A stretch of DNA of 64,000 bases. Origin: Ruminococcus flavefaciens. Its GTDB lineage: Bacteria; Bacillota; Clostridia; Oscillospirales; Ruminococcaceae. The notes under the pieces were generated by a model, which saw nothing but the letters and a program-made list of their open reading frames with translations, was not told the origin of the DNA and ran no database searches. The stretch's first letter is position 1. The number at the start of each line of letters is the position of its first letter. Made by a program: the position numbers and the translations under genes. Positions 54,518-62,516 of the stretch are shown here, piece by piece. The stretch spans positions 1,011,618-1,075,617 of the forward strand of contig JAMPIL010000001.1 in NCBI GenBank assembly GCA_023662725.1, read 5' to 3'.

Positions 54518-55702
54518 ATGAGTAAATGCTTTTTCACTTCGGAATCAGTTACGGAAGGACATCCCGATAAGATATGCGATCAGATTTCTGACGCAGTACT
54601 CGACGCTATTTTAGAGCAGGACAAGCTCGGAAGAGTTGCCTGTGAAACAGCCGTTACGACAGGTATGGTTCTTTGTATGGGGGAAATATCGACTTCAGCA
54701 GATATCGATATTCCTAAAATTGCAAGAAAGGTCGTTGCAGATATCGGTTACGACAGAGCAAAATACGGCTTTGACGCTCACACCTGCGCTGTTCTTACTT
54801 CTATTGACGAACAGTCGCCTGATATCGCTATGGGTGTAAACGAGGCATTTGAATACAGAGAGGAAAATAATGCGAGCGACGGTCTTTCCAACGGTGCCGG
54901 CGATCAGGGAATCATGTTCGGATATGCCTGCAATGAAACTCCGGAGCTTATGCCGCTTCCCATTTCTCTTGCACACAAGCTTGCTCTGCGCCTTACAGAG
55001 GTAAGAAAGGACGGCACTCTTCGCTATCTCCGTCCTGACGGAAAGACACAGGTCACTATTGAGTATAATGACGGAAAGCCTTCGAGAATCGACGCTGTTG
55101 TCGTTTCCTCACAGCACTCGGCTGATATCAGCCTTGAACAGCTCCGCAAGGATATCGAGGAGTTCGTTATACGTCCTATAATTCCGGAAGAACTTATGGA
55201 CGGCAATACAAAGATCTTCATTAATCCTACAGGACGTTTCGTTGTCGGCGGTCCGCAGGGAGACAGCGGTCTTACGGGAAGAAAGATAATCGTTGATACA
55301 TACGGCGGATATTCACGTCACGGCGGCGGAGCGTTCAGCGGAAAAGATCCGACTAAGGTTGACAGAAGCGCAGCTTATGCAGCTCGTTATATTGCTAAAA
55401 ATATCGTAGCCGCAGGATATGCAGATAAGTGCGAGGTACAGCTTTCTTACGCTATCGGAGTTGCAAAGCCTATCTCTGTTCTCGTTGATACGTTCGGCAC
55501 AGGTAAAGTTGACGAAGACAAGCTCTCGGACGCAGTTTCAAAGGTATTCGATCTCCGACCGGCTGCAATTATCGAAATGCTCGATTTAAGAAAGCCTCAG
55601 TACAGACAGCTTGCCGCATACGGTCATATGGGAAGAGAAGATCTCGGCGTTGCATGGGAGAAAACCGACAGAACCGACGCTCTTAAAGCTATCCTCGGAT
55701 AA
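54518..55702 (+). CDS. metK: S-adenosylmethionine synthase
   Basis: Makes SAM from methionine and ATP. 394 residues, normal length. Motifs: [16 protein letters not shown] at about 9-24 (His and Lys of the active site), [12 protein letters not shown] near 127, and [19 protein letters not shown] near 265. A strong ACAGGAGG precedes ATG. Controlled by the S-box leader. A small unknown gene starts 13 bases after its stop. Confidence 0.98.
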   Translation: MSKCFFTSESVTEGHPDKICDQISDAVLDAILEQDKLGRVACETAVTTGMVLCMGEISTSADIDIPKIARKVVADIGYDRAKYGFDAHTCAVLTSIDEQSPDIAMGVNEAFEYREENNASDGLSNGAGDQGIMFGYACNETPELMPLPISLAHKLALRLTEVRKDGTLRYLRPDGKTQVTIEYNDGKPSRIDAVVVSSQHSADISLEQLRKDIEEFVIRPIIPEELMDGNTKIFINPTGRFVVGGPQGDSGLTGRKIIVDTYGGYSRHGGGAFSGKDPTKVDRSAAYAARYIAKNIVAAGYADKCEVQLSYAIGVAKPISVLVDTFGTGKVDEDKLSDAVSKVFDLRPAAIIEMLDLRKPQYRQLAAYGHMGREDLGVAWEKTDRTDALKAILG

Positions 55703-55715
55703 GACGGAGAACGAC

Positions 55716-56141
55716 ATGGAAGAATTAAAAAATTATACTGAAATACATACGACAAATGCTGTTCTTATTGATATTTTGAGCAGATATGCCGAAAATTCAG
55801 CTCTTGCGGAGTTTGTGGCAGAGGACGGTTCGATAAATCTTAAATTAAACCTGACCCCGCCGGTTGATGTACCGTCTGACTGCGAACAGGCAATAAGTTT
55901 TATGTTTAATGTTATCGAGCAGAACCCCGATACGACTATCGGAAAAATTTACCTTGCAAATCAGAAAGATATCCTCCGTGATGTTGTATGCGAACTTTCA
56001 AGGCTTATGGACGGTTTCAGCAATATTAAAATAACTATCCATACTACGCTTCCCGATGAGAAAAATCCGGAGGCAGAGGTTTCTCAGCATACTGAATTTA
56101 CTCTTTCAAGGAGTAAATCCACAACAGTTGAAAACAAATAA
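55716..56141 (+). CDS. Unknown 141-residue protein downstream of metK
   Basis: The start is ATG 55716 with GGAG eight bases upstream; the larger frame (from 55611) overlaps metK out of frame without a ribosome binding site. An acidic soluble protein with no Cys-rich or enzyme motif; predicted mixed helices and strands, with an Asn-Tyr-Thr-Glu start and a Lys/Ser-rich end. It shares the metK transcript and ends at a good terminator, so it would be co-controlled by SAM. I do not recognise the family. Confidence 0.6.
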   Translation: MEELKNYTEIHTTNAVLIDILSRYAENSALAEFVAEDGSINLKLNLTPPVDVPSDCEQAISFMFNVIEQNPDTTIGKIYLANQKDILRDVVCELSRLMDGFSNIKITIHTTLPDEKNPEAEVSQHTEFTLSRSKSTTVENK

Positions 56142-56147
56142 TAAATC

Positions 56148-56179
56148 AAACGGCGAACCATTATCGGTCCGCCGTTTTT
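56148..56179 (+). terminator. Terminator of the metK transcript
   Basis: AAACGGCG pairs with CGCCGTTT with an internal bulge and a T run after it. It also faces the end of the convergent minus-strand operon. Confidence 0.8.
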
Positions 56180-56182
56180 ATA

Positions 56183-57322
56183 TCACCAGAGTCTTGCATC
56201 AATAGGTTTGATATAAAATCCTTCTATTTCATTTGTCACGATATTATAAATAATAACATATTTTTCCGATTCGTTTGTTTTGATTGTTTGATAGATACGT
56301 CCCTTATAGGGAGCGTAATCTGCATTGTCAAACGGCGATTTTCTAATAAAATCATACTCCCCGGAATCAAATTCATATTGTGAACCGCTGTATATAACAT
56401 CATAAAATGAATTGTATGAATTCAATACCGAAAATGTCGTCATAAAAGGATCGGCATCATTAATATTTCCATAGAATTTTTCACCATATGCAACTTCATC
56501 CTCAAACATGATAAGCGATGGTGCAGTAACGTTCATGAAGAATTTAATTAAAGGATTGCTTCCTCCCGATACTTTAGCGGCAGTATTTGCGTTTCTGCAA
56601 ACTGATGCTATATAGGCGGCGAGTATTTCTTTCGCTTCGAACTGTGTTGCATTAAAGGAGTAAGAGTAGTTATAATCAACTGTATAAGAACTGTGTATCC
56701 AATTATCAATATCCATGCATTCGGTTATAGAATCGTAATATGAATTGCTGTATTCCTGAAGTCTGCTGATGCCCTTCTGAACCTGTGCAGACGTTGGATT
56801 ATATTCCGTATCGTCATAAAAATTAAGATAAATTATTGAGAAAGAATTGCTGTCAAAAATCAAATCAACGTATCGTTCCTCATGTTTGATATTATAATAT
56901 TTATGTTTTTCAACGAAATAATAACCGTTTGAATCGACATACATCATTTTTGAGATATCCATATCAGCCGGTTCAGAATAAGCGGTTTTATCGCTGTAAT
57001 TACTGATAAATTGGATGAGTATTTCCAGCATTTCGCTCATTGTGAAAGGCGATGAGCTTGAGAATCCGAATAAGATATCTTCATTTGGATTAATAAAAGT
57101 AGACTTTCTGCTGGGGTAATTTATTACTTCCATGGGATTGAAGGATATTTCATCATATGAGGATATATAAACTGCGTCGGTTTTCATTGAATTTTTGGAA
57201 ACGACAGTCTGTTCGACATCGCTGATTCCGAAAATACGGCTTGCGATTTCCGTACCGTTAAATCCGATAATAACAATGGCAATGAGCAGGAAAGTAAAAA
57301 GAATTTTCGATCTCAAGTTCAA
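56183..57322 (-). CDS. Membrane-anchored extracytoplasmic protein, paralogue B (TCS-linked)
   Basis: 379 residues with a single N-terminal membrane helix (about 5-25); the rest is outside. It is a tandem paralogue of the 57331-58344 product. Shared blocks are AVYIS followed by FxPMxV near the start, a GYYFVEKHKYY / RYVDLIF / IIYLNFY run in the middle (near 130-165), and a C-terminal GRIYQT then IIYNI and IEGFY. It is longer by about 40 residues, with extra loops rich in Asn and Tyr. It is the last gene of the operon RR-HK-paralogue A-paralogue B, eight bases after paralogue A. The position suggests it modulates the sensor kinase, but there is no direct evidence. Confidence 0.65.
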   Translation of the reverse strand: MNLRSKILFTFLLIAIVIIGFNGTEIASRIFGISDVEQTVVSKNSMKTDAVYISSYDEISFNPMEVINYPSRKSTFINPNEDILFGFSSSSPFTMSEMLEILIQFISNYSDKTAYSEPADMDISKMMYVDSNGYYFVEKHKYYNIKHEERYVDLIFDSNSFSIIYLNFYDDTEYNPTSAQVQKGISRLQEYSNSYYDSITECMDIDNWIHSSYTVDYNYSYSFNATQFEAKEILAAYIASVCRNANTAAKVSGGSNPLIKFFMNVTAPSLIMFEDEVAYGEKFYGNINDADPFMTTFSVLNSYNSFYDVIYSGSQYEFDSGEYDFIRKSPFDNADYAPYKGRIYQTIKTNESEKYVIIYNIVTNEIEGFYIKPIDARLW

Positions 57323-57330
57323 CCCTCCTA

Positions 57331-58344
57331 TCAGTAATAATCATAATATGAAGGAGCGAAAAATCCCTCTATGCGATCTTCTGCGATATTATATATGGTT
57401 ATAAGCTGGTTTCCTTCGAACTGAACCGTCTGATATATTCTTCCTTGATAAATAGTATATTCTGGCTTTGAATAGCTGTCGCTTGCAAGAATTCCGCTTA
57501 CGATATGAGAAACGCACGAAAAACCATATTCCCCTTTATTTACTGTATATCTTGAAAGCAAACACGGTTTTATCCAGAAATTTATAGTTTTAGAGTCGGA
57601 TCTGATTAATGTTGAATCATAAACATATTTTAAATGACTATAGGTGTAATCGAAACTTATATCTCTGCCGATATTGTAATCAAATTCAAAATTGTTGTAT
57701 GAAGCGGAGCTTTTATCATAATCGCTTTTGTAGTCATAGTATGGGTCGGGTTCGTTTATATTTATTGATTCTTCAATTTCAATGCCTGTTAATGAATAGA
57801 AAGAAGTTGATTCTTTGTCAAATTTTTCCAGAGCATTTTCAGCCTCATCGGATGAGAGTTTATAATTTTCCTCAGAATAGAATCGCAGGTATACAATACG
57901 TAGGTTCTGTATGCTGCAAATCAGATCGATATATCTTGTCTGACCATTAACGTTTTCATACTCGAATTTTTCGATATAAATATATCCGTTGCTGCTGAAC
58001 TTCAAAGAATCGCTGAAAGCATCGGCAAATGAATCAGAACATTCGGAATTTTCGTCATAGCAGCTGAAAACAAGTATAAGTGCGGTACATAAATTGCGGA
58101 GAGTCTGATTATCCGCTGGCAATATCGGTTCATAAGTTGATTTTTCTACAATATCCATAGGCTTAAAGCCTGTTTCCTCACCCGATATATAAACGGCATT
58201 ATTGTGATCCTGGCTGCGTGGGATTTTAGTTTGTTCAAGCCGAGAATCTTTCGAGAACAGAGTCGCCGAATCTACGCTGTAATATCCGAGAGTGAGAATG
58301 ACCGCAAGAAGCAGAATGAAAGCTATCGTATGTTTCACAGGCAT
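57331..58344 (-). CDS. Membrane-anchored extracytoplasmic protein, paralogue A (TCS-linked)
   Basis: 337 residues, one N-terminal helix (about 5-25), remainder exported. The middle block GYIYIEKFEYENVNG / RYIDLIC / RIVYLRFY and the end GRIYQTV ... IIYNI-like ... RIEGFF match paralogue B. The ATG lies 10 bases inside the end of the kinase gene, so its translation is coupled to the kinase. The layout copies walRK-yycH-yycI of Bacillus, where two single-helix proteins after the kinase restrain it, but I cannot show homology to YycH or YycI. Confidence 0.65.
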   Translation of the reverse strand: MPVKHTIAFILLLAVILTLGYYSVDSATLFSKDSRLEQTKIPRSQDHNNAVYISGEETGFKPMDIVEKSTYEPILPADNQTLRNLCTALILVFSCYDENSECSDSFADAFSDSLKFSSNGYIYIEKFEYENVNGQTRYIDLICSIQNLRIVYLRFYSEENYKLSSDEAENALEKFDKESTSFYSLTGIEIEESININEPDPYYDYKSDYDKSSASYNNFEFDYNIGRDISFDYTYSHLKYVYDSTLIRSDSKTINFWIKPCLLSRYTVNKGEYGFSCVSHIVSGILASDSYSKPEYTIYQGRIYQTVQFEGNQLITIYNIAEDRIEGFFAPSYYDYY

Positions 58345-59780
58345 TCCTCCCCGGAAACAATGATATAAACAGTCGTTCCCTGACCGAGATGACTGTCGAT
58401 AGTGAGGACAGCGTTATGCAGTTCGGCGATCTTCACGCAAAGAGCAAGTCCGAGACCTGCGCCGCCGGCTTTCCGGCTTCGTGATTTGTCAACCATATAA
58501 AACGGCTCGAAAACCTTTTTTGCGTCCTCCTGACACATACCGATTCCCTGATCGCTTACAGCGATAACTGCGCTTCCGCTGATCATAGCGGCACGAAGAG
58601 TTATCTGCTGTCCGATGGAAGAAGCTTTTATGGCGTTTTCGATAATATTGTAAAGCAGTGATTTGAAAAGTTCCTCGTCGGCATAAATCGTTATATCCTC
58701 TGAAATGCAGGCGAGCGACAGTGAATTTTTTTGCAGTATCGGAGTAAGCGCCGATTCGGTTTCCTTTATCATTGAAGGCAGACTGACCGGCTTTTTTTCA
58801 GTTTCGGTTCCGCCGAGAGCGATAAGTTCCATAAGCTTTCCGGAAAGCGAACGCAGACGTTTGGTTTCTTCGACTATAACGTTGGCATATTCAAAACGTT
58901 CCTTGTCGCTGACATTTCTTTTTATTCTGAGCAGATCAGCAAATCCGAGAATAGAGGTGAGAGGAGTTTTCATTTCGTGCGCAAGATTGGCAATAAAAGT
59001 TTGTCTGTCCTCGGCGATTTTTTCAAGGCGGGCTGCATGGCTTTGGATCGAATCCGCCATAATGTTCATATTTTCAGCAAGTTCACGGAATTCGTGGCTT
59101 CCCTTTTTACGGATTCTTATCTTATAATTTCCTTTTGCAATAGCTTTTGTGTAGGTGTTGAGCTTGCTGAGCGGACGAAGAAGAAATATAATCGTAACAA
59201 GAAGAATAAGCGAGATTATAGCTGCGGAAATAAGGCTTACTTTTCTTACGAAATCCGTTTGCTTACTTCTAAGAGTATATATTTCGGAAACGTCCGATGC
59301 CGTAAGGATAAGATAAGAATTATCCTCTATTTTAAGCGTTGAACATACGGTCATATAGTGGATATTTCCGCATTTAAAAATTTTTATATAGTAATCGCCT
59401 GCGGAAGTTCCGATGCCGGAAATATATGATAAAAACTCGTCAAGATCAAAAAGTTCCGGTAAAGTGCTGCTCTCGATGAGAGCTTTATCGCTGTCATAAA
59501 CAGCAACGGCAGATTGCCCCTGCGAACGGGAGCTTACTATATCGGCAGCGATTTTTTTTATATCCTCTTCGCTCATTATTATCTTATCGGCTTTAAGACG
59601 TTCATAAACTACAGTATTTGCAAAAGAAGCGGCAAAATATTCGTATTCATTGATAGCGTGTGAGCGTTCACGTTCGATAAGCAGTTTGTGGCTGTTATTG
59701 AGAAGAACTATCGAGATTACATTTACAGCAGCTATTATCAGGCACAGAGAGCTGAGAAATATTTTTTGCCAGAGCTTCAT
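58335..59780 (-). CDS. Sensor histidine kinase of the second two-component system
   Basis: 481 residues: TM at about 8-28, a sensor loop of about 150 residues, TM at about 180-201, HAMP (about 202-255), HisKA with His268 in NLAHEMKTPL, and an ATPase domain with NIIENAIKAS, DQGIGM and GAGLGLALC. It starts 4 bases inside the response regulator gene and overlaps paralogue A by 10 bases, so the whole operon is tightly coupled. The signal is unknown; the downstream paralogues are candidates for signal input. Confidence 0.93.
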   Translation of the reverse strand: MKLWQKIFLSSLCLIIAAVNVISIVLLNNSHKLLIERERSHAINEYEYFAASFANTVVYERLKADKIIMSEEDIKKIAADIVSSRSQGQSAVAVYDSDKALIESSTLPELFDLDEFLSYISGIGTSAGDYYIKIFKCGNIHYMTVCSTLKIEDNSYLILTASDVSEIYTLRSKQTDFVRKVSLISAAIISLILLVTIIFLLRPLSKLNTYTKAIAKGNYKIRIRKKGSHEFRELAENMNIMADSIQSHAARLEKIAEDRQTFIANLAHEMKTPLTSILGFADLLRIKRNVSDKERFEYANVIVEETKRLRSLSGKLMELIALGGTETEKKPVSLPSMIKETESALTPILQKNSLSLACISEDITIYADEELFKSLLYNIIENAIKASSIGQQITLRAAMISGSAVIAVSDQGIGMCQEDAKKVFEPFYMVDKSRSRKAGGAGLGLALCVKIAELHNAVLTIDSHLGQGTTVYIIVSGEECL

Positions 59781-60442
59781 GTTTTTTCCTGGCTTTCAAG
59801 GCGGTAGCCGAGTTTAGGAATAGTAATGAGCTTGTCTTTCAGATTAAGCTTTCTTCTGACCTGTTGAACATGAATATCAACAGTACGGCTTTCGCCCTCG
59901 AATTCGTATCCCCAGATATTGGAAAGAAGCCGTTCTCTTGAAACGGCGATATCCTGATGCTGAAGAAAATACACGATAACGTCAAACTCTTTTGGAGTAA
60001 GCTGAACAGGAACGTTATTATCGGTTATGATGTGGCTTGCGATATCGACCGTGAGCGAGCCGTAGGAGATTATGTTCTGCGTTTTATTGGAACGGCGGAG
60101 TACAACGTCGATGCGTGCAAGAAGTTCAAGAGCCTCGAAAGGCTTGACGATATAATCCTCTGCGCCGAGGCGAAGACCTTTCACCTTATCGGCAACATCC
60201 TGAACAGCCGTAAGGAAAATTACAGGAGTTCCGCAGTTTTTTATCTGATTCATTACCTCGAAGCCGTTCATTTCCGGAAGCATAACATCGAGAAGTATCA
60301 GATCGTAAGAGCCTTTTAAAGCCTCCTGCATACCGCTTTTACCGTCGTAGCAGCAATATCCGTTATAATTTACAATAGAAAGAGTTGCTTTTATCATTTT
60401 GGCGATATTCTGATCGTCTTCAATAATAAGTATATTTATCAT
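59777..60442 (-). CDS. OmpR/PhoB-family response regulator of the second two-component system
   Basis: The start is ATG 60442 after AGAGG; the longer open frame to 60475 lacks this. 221 residues. Receiver: IIEDD, Asp52 in LLDVMLPEMNG, Lys near 101 in IVKPF. DNA-binding winged helix: LTPKEFDVIVYFL, VSRERLLSNIWGYE, RTVDIHVQQVRRKL. First gene of the operon, with the palindromic promoter region 60504-60544 directly upstream. Confidence 0.94.
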   Translation of the reverse strand: MINILIIEDDQNIAKMIKATLSIVNYNGYCCYDGKSGMQEALKGSYDLILLDVMLPEMNGFEVMNQIKNCGTPVIFLTAVQDVADKVKGLRLGAEDYIVKPFEALELLARIDVVLRRSNKTQNIISYGSLTVDIASHIITDNNVPVQLTPKEFDVIVYFLQHQDIAVSRERLLSNIWGYEFEGESRTVDIHVQQVRRKLNLKDKLITIPKLGYRLESQEKT

Positions 60443-60503
60443 AATTTTTACCTCTGTAATCAGATCTGTTGTCAAATGTTATATCAGACCTCTTATAATA
60501 TAA

Positions 60504-60544
60504 TTGACATCTTTTATTTTATCAATTAAAATAAAAGATGTCAA
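60504..60544. promoter_or_regulatory. Palindromic, symmetric promoter/operator of the second TCS operon
   Basis: GACATCTTTTATTTTA (60506-60521) and its exact inverse (60527-60542) form a perfect 16-bp inverted repeat with a 5-base centre. Because of the symmetry, TTGACA-17-TAAAAT can be read both ways: minus strand (complement of 60539-60544 and 60516-60521, towards the regulator gene) and plus strand (60504-60509 and 60527-60532, antisense into radC). Confidence 0.65.
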
Positions 60545-60598
60545 ACATACAGGGGTATTTTTTGCAAATTTTTTGCATTTATTATTGTATTTTTCCGA

Positions 60599-61309
60599 TT
60601 ATTGTATTTTTTTGAATTTATAATCAAAAGAGGGAACAGTATCAAAAATATCAAGCGACGGGTTTTCACGCATTGATTCCGCCGAGTTTCTTCCGGCTAT
60701 AATGTGGTCGATAACCGTGATACCAAGGGCTTCGAGCAGAGAAATTATTCTTTTTGTTGAAATAATATCATCTTCCGATGGCGATGTGTTTTCATTCAGA
60801 TGATTGTGTGATATAAACAAACGGCTGCAATTACTTTTTACGGCAAATTTTACTATTTCACGACTGCTTGTCTGAACGCTGAGATCGCTGCCGGAGGAGG
60901 AACGAAAAATATCGGTTTTTTTGAAATTCTCATCAACCGCAATAGCTGTAAAATACTCCTGCGAAGCGCCGATAAAATGTTTTCGGAAAAATTCTTTTGC
61001 GTCATCTGATGTTTTAAGATAAGTTATATTATTTTTATCAAGACTTGATTCCTGAGATAATGCGCAGATCATTTTCAAAAGAACGGCTGCATTTTCGTTT
61101 AATTCGAATTTATTGACGAGGATTCGTGTATCAGCATCAACAATAGATCTGATTCCGATGAAGTTATTCATAAGCATATCAACGGTTTCTGCAGTCCGGC
61201 TTTTCTGGGCATAAGAAAGAATAAGCTGAAGCAATTCACGGTCGTTCAGCGAGCCGATATCGTTTTCAAAAACTTTATCCATAAGCAACTGTTTTTCGGA
61301 TTTTGACAT
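60599..61309 (-). CDS. RadC-family protein (JAMM-type) with intact metal motif
   Basis: 236 residues. N-terminal UPF0758 helix-hairpin-helix region (about 15-90), then an MPN/JAMM domain (100-225). The Zn motif His-x-His ... Ser-x-x-Asp is intact: His168, His170, Ser178 and Asp181. RadC proteins were once linked to DNA repair; the actual activity is unclear. It ends close to the second TCS promoter and starts 15 bases after a second RadC gene whose motif is lost. Tight spacing indicates a two-gene transcript. Confidence 0.85.
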   Translation of the reverse strand: MSKSEKQLLMDKVFENDIGSLNDRELLQLILSYAQKSRTAETVDMLMNNFIGIRSIVDADTRILVNKFELNENAAVLLKMICALSQESSLDKNNITYLKTSDDAKEFFRKHFIGASQEYFTAIAVDENFKKTDIFRSSSGSDLSVQTSSREIVKFAVKSNCSRLFISHNHLNENTSPSEDDIISTKRIISLLEALGITVIDHIIAGRNSAESMRENPSLDIFDTVPSFDYKFKKIQ

Positions 61310-61324
61310 AATTGTTTGACTCCT

Positions 61325-62017
61325 TTAAATTTCTTTGAAACTGAATGATCCGCTGCTGCGCATAGAAAAAACGCTTCCACGACCGCAAATAAATACGTCG
61401 ATAAGCTCTGCCTTTATGGAATCAAGAGCTTCCGCCATAGTTCGTGTAAGAGCGAAGTCGCTTTGCGTCGGCATAGGAAGACTGTTCGGACGGCATAATC
61501 CGACAATTATTCGGTCTGCGCCGCCCTTGATAACATTTTCGATAAATTCTCTCGAAGAATTTTTGCTGAAAAGAAGTTTTTCAAGAGGAAGGCTGCTTAT
61601 TCCTGTAAGTTCAAGCTGTGCGCTTACTGAAATTATCAAACAAGTGTCGCAGGTGATATTTTTAGTTTTTTCGATGAGAAAACTTTTGATTTCGTCTTTA
61701 CTGGTAAATTTAAGCTGAAACTCGGACGAATTTAAGTATCTTCGTGCAGCTTCAGCCAGAGCGCTTATAAGACAGGCGCTGGAAGCTCCGATGCCGTTTA
61801 CCTCCATAAGTTCATGAGGAGCGGCGGCGAGAACTTTTTCAAGACTTCCGAAATGCTTGATAAGTTTGTGAGCATGGGGATTTGTATTGATTCTTGGAAT
61901 TGCATAGAATAAGATCATTTCAAGAAATTCGTGTTCGTAGAATCCGTTGGCTCCTGTTTCGAGAAATTTTTTGCGCATACGTTTTCTGTGGTTGTTGTGT
62001 GTGTCATCTTTTTGCAT
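61325..62017 (-). CDS. RadC-family protein with degenerate JAMM motif
   Basis: 230 residues. The helix-hairpin-helix region (EVNGIGASSACLISALAEA, about 72-90) is well kept. In the MPN domain the two metal His are replaced by Leu174 and Arg176 in VGLCRPNSLPMPTQSDF; the last Asp (187) remains. It is thus expected to lack metalloenzyme activity. It forms a tandem with the intact RadC gene. MPN-plus/MPN-minus pairs often act as heterodimers in eukaryotes (for example Rpn11-Rpn8). AAAGGA lies upstream of the start. Confidence 0.82.
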   Translation of the reverse strand: MQKDDTHNNHRKRMRKKFLETGANGFYEHEFLEMILFYAIPRINTNPHAHKLIKHFGSLEKVLAAAPHELMEVNGIGASSACLISALAEAARRYLNSSEFQLKFTSKDEIKSFLIEKTKNITCDTCLIISVSAQLELTGISSLPLEKLLFSKNSSREFIENVIKGGADRIIVGLCRPNSLPMPTQSDFALTRTMAEALDSIKAELIDVFICGRGSVFSMRSSGSFSFKEI

Positions 62018-62388
62018 TATGTAATATTTCCTTTTAATTAATTGTGAAGCGAATAAATCGTCTTATATAAATATAATACCACATGCTTGTGTATAAAACA
62101 ATATGATATTGAATTTTTTTCAGGACAACGGCATTTGTTTTTTATGTTTAATAAATGAACTTCGTTTCTTGAATTGCTTATTGAACGTAGTTATTTCCGT
62201 TAGGGCAGAATTCCAAAGGGAATTTACTCACCTTTATAATAAGAATAAATACTGTTATACCGGAGTTTTTTATTCATCTGTGTATTTTTGAATCATCTGT
62301 TTTTTAAAAAGTAAATGATTGTGCATAGTAAAAAACAATGATAGAGTAAAATGTAATAAAAATGATTCAAAATTTCATAAAGAAATTA
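62018..62388. other. AT-rich intergenic region, no gene seen
   Basis: This gap holds the minus-strand promoter region of the RadC pair near 62060-62100 and otherwise AT-rich sequence. The only open frame (62 codons from 62103) has no ribosome binding site and low-complexity codons. Nothing else recognised. Confidence 0.55.
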
Positions 62389-62417
62389 TTGACTTCAAAG
62401 ATAAATTGTGATAAAAT
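62389..62417 (+). promoter_or_regulatory. Promoter of the rhamnogalacturonan acetylesterase gene
   Basis: TTGACT at 62389-62394 and TAAAAT at 62412-62417 with a 17-base spacer. Confidence 0.7.
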
Positions 62418-62437
62418 TAAATCAGATAAATAGTACA

Positions 62438-62491
62438 CAGAGAGTTTTTACATTGCGGCAACGGGTAAAAGCGGTATGCGAAAACACTCTG
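62438..62491 (+). other. Structured leader in front of the acetylesterase gene
   Basis: CAGAGAGTTTT (62438-62448) pairs with AAAACACTCTG (62481-62491) with one mismatch, enclosing GC-richer sequence (GCGGCAACGGG and GCGGTATGCG). It lies 15 bases before the GGAGG. No known riboswitch core was recognised. Confidence 0.4.
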
Positions 62492-62516
62492 ATTTGCATG
62501 GATTTGGAGGTTTCTT

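Noticed and set aside
55611..55715. Longer 5' extension of the gene after metK
   Set aside because: It overlaps the end of metK in another frame and lacks a ribosome binding site; ATG 55716 has one.
62103..62291. 62-codon plus-strand frame in the gap before the acetylesterase
   Set aside because: AT-rich, Phe/Leu/Asn-heavy product, no start signal, no neighbour support.
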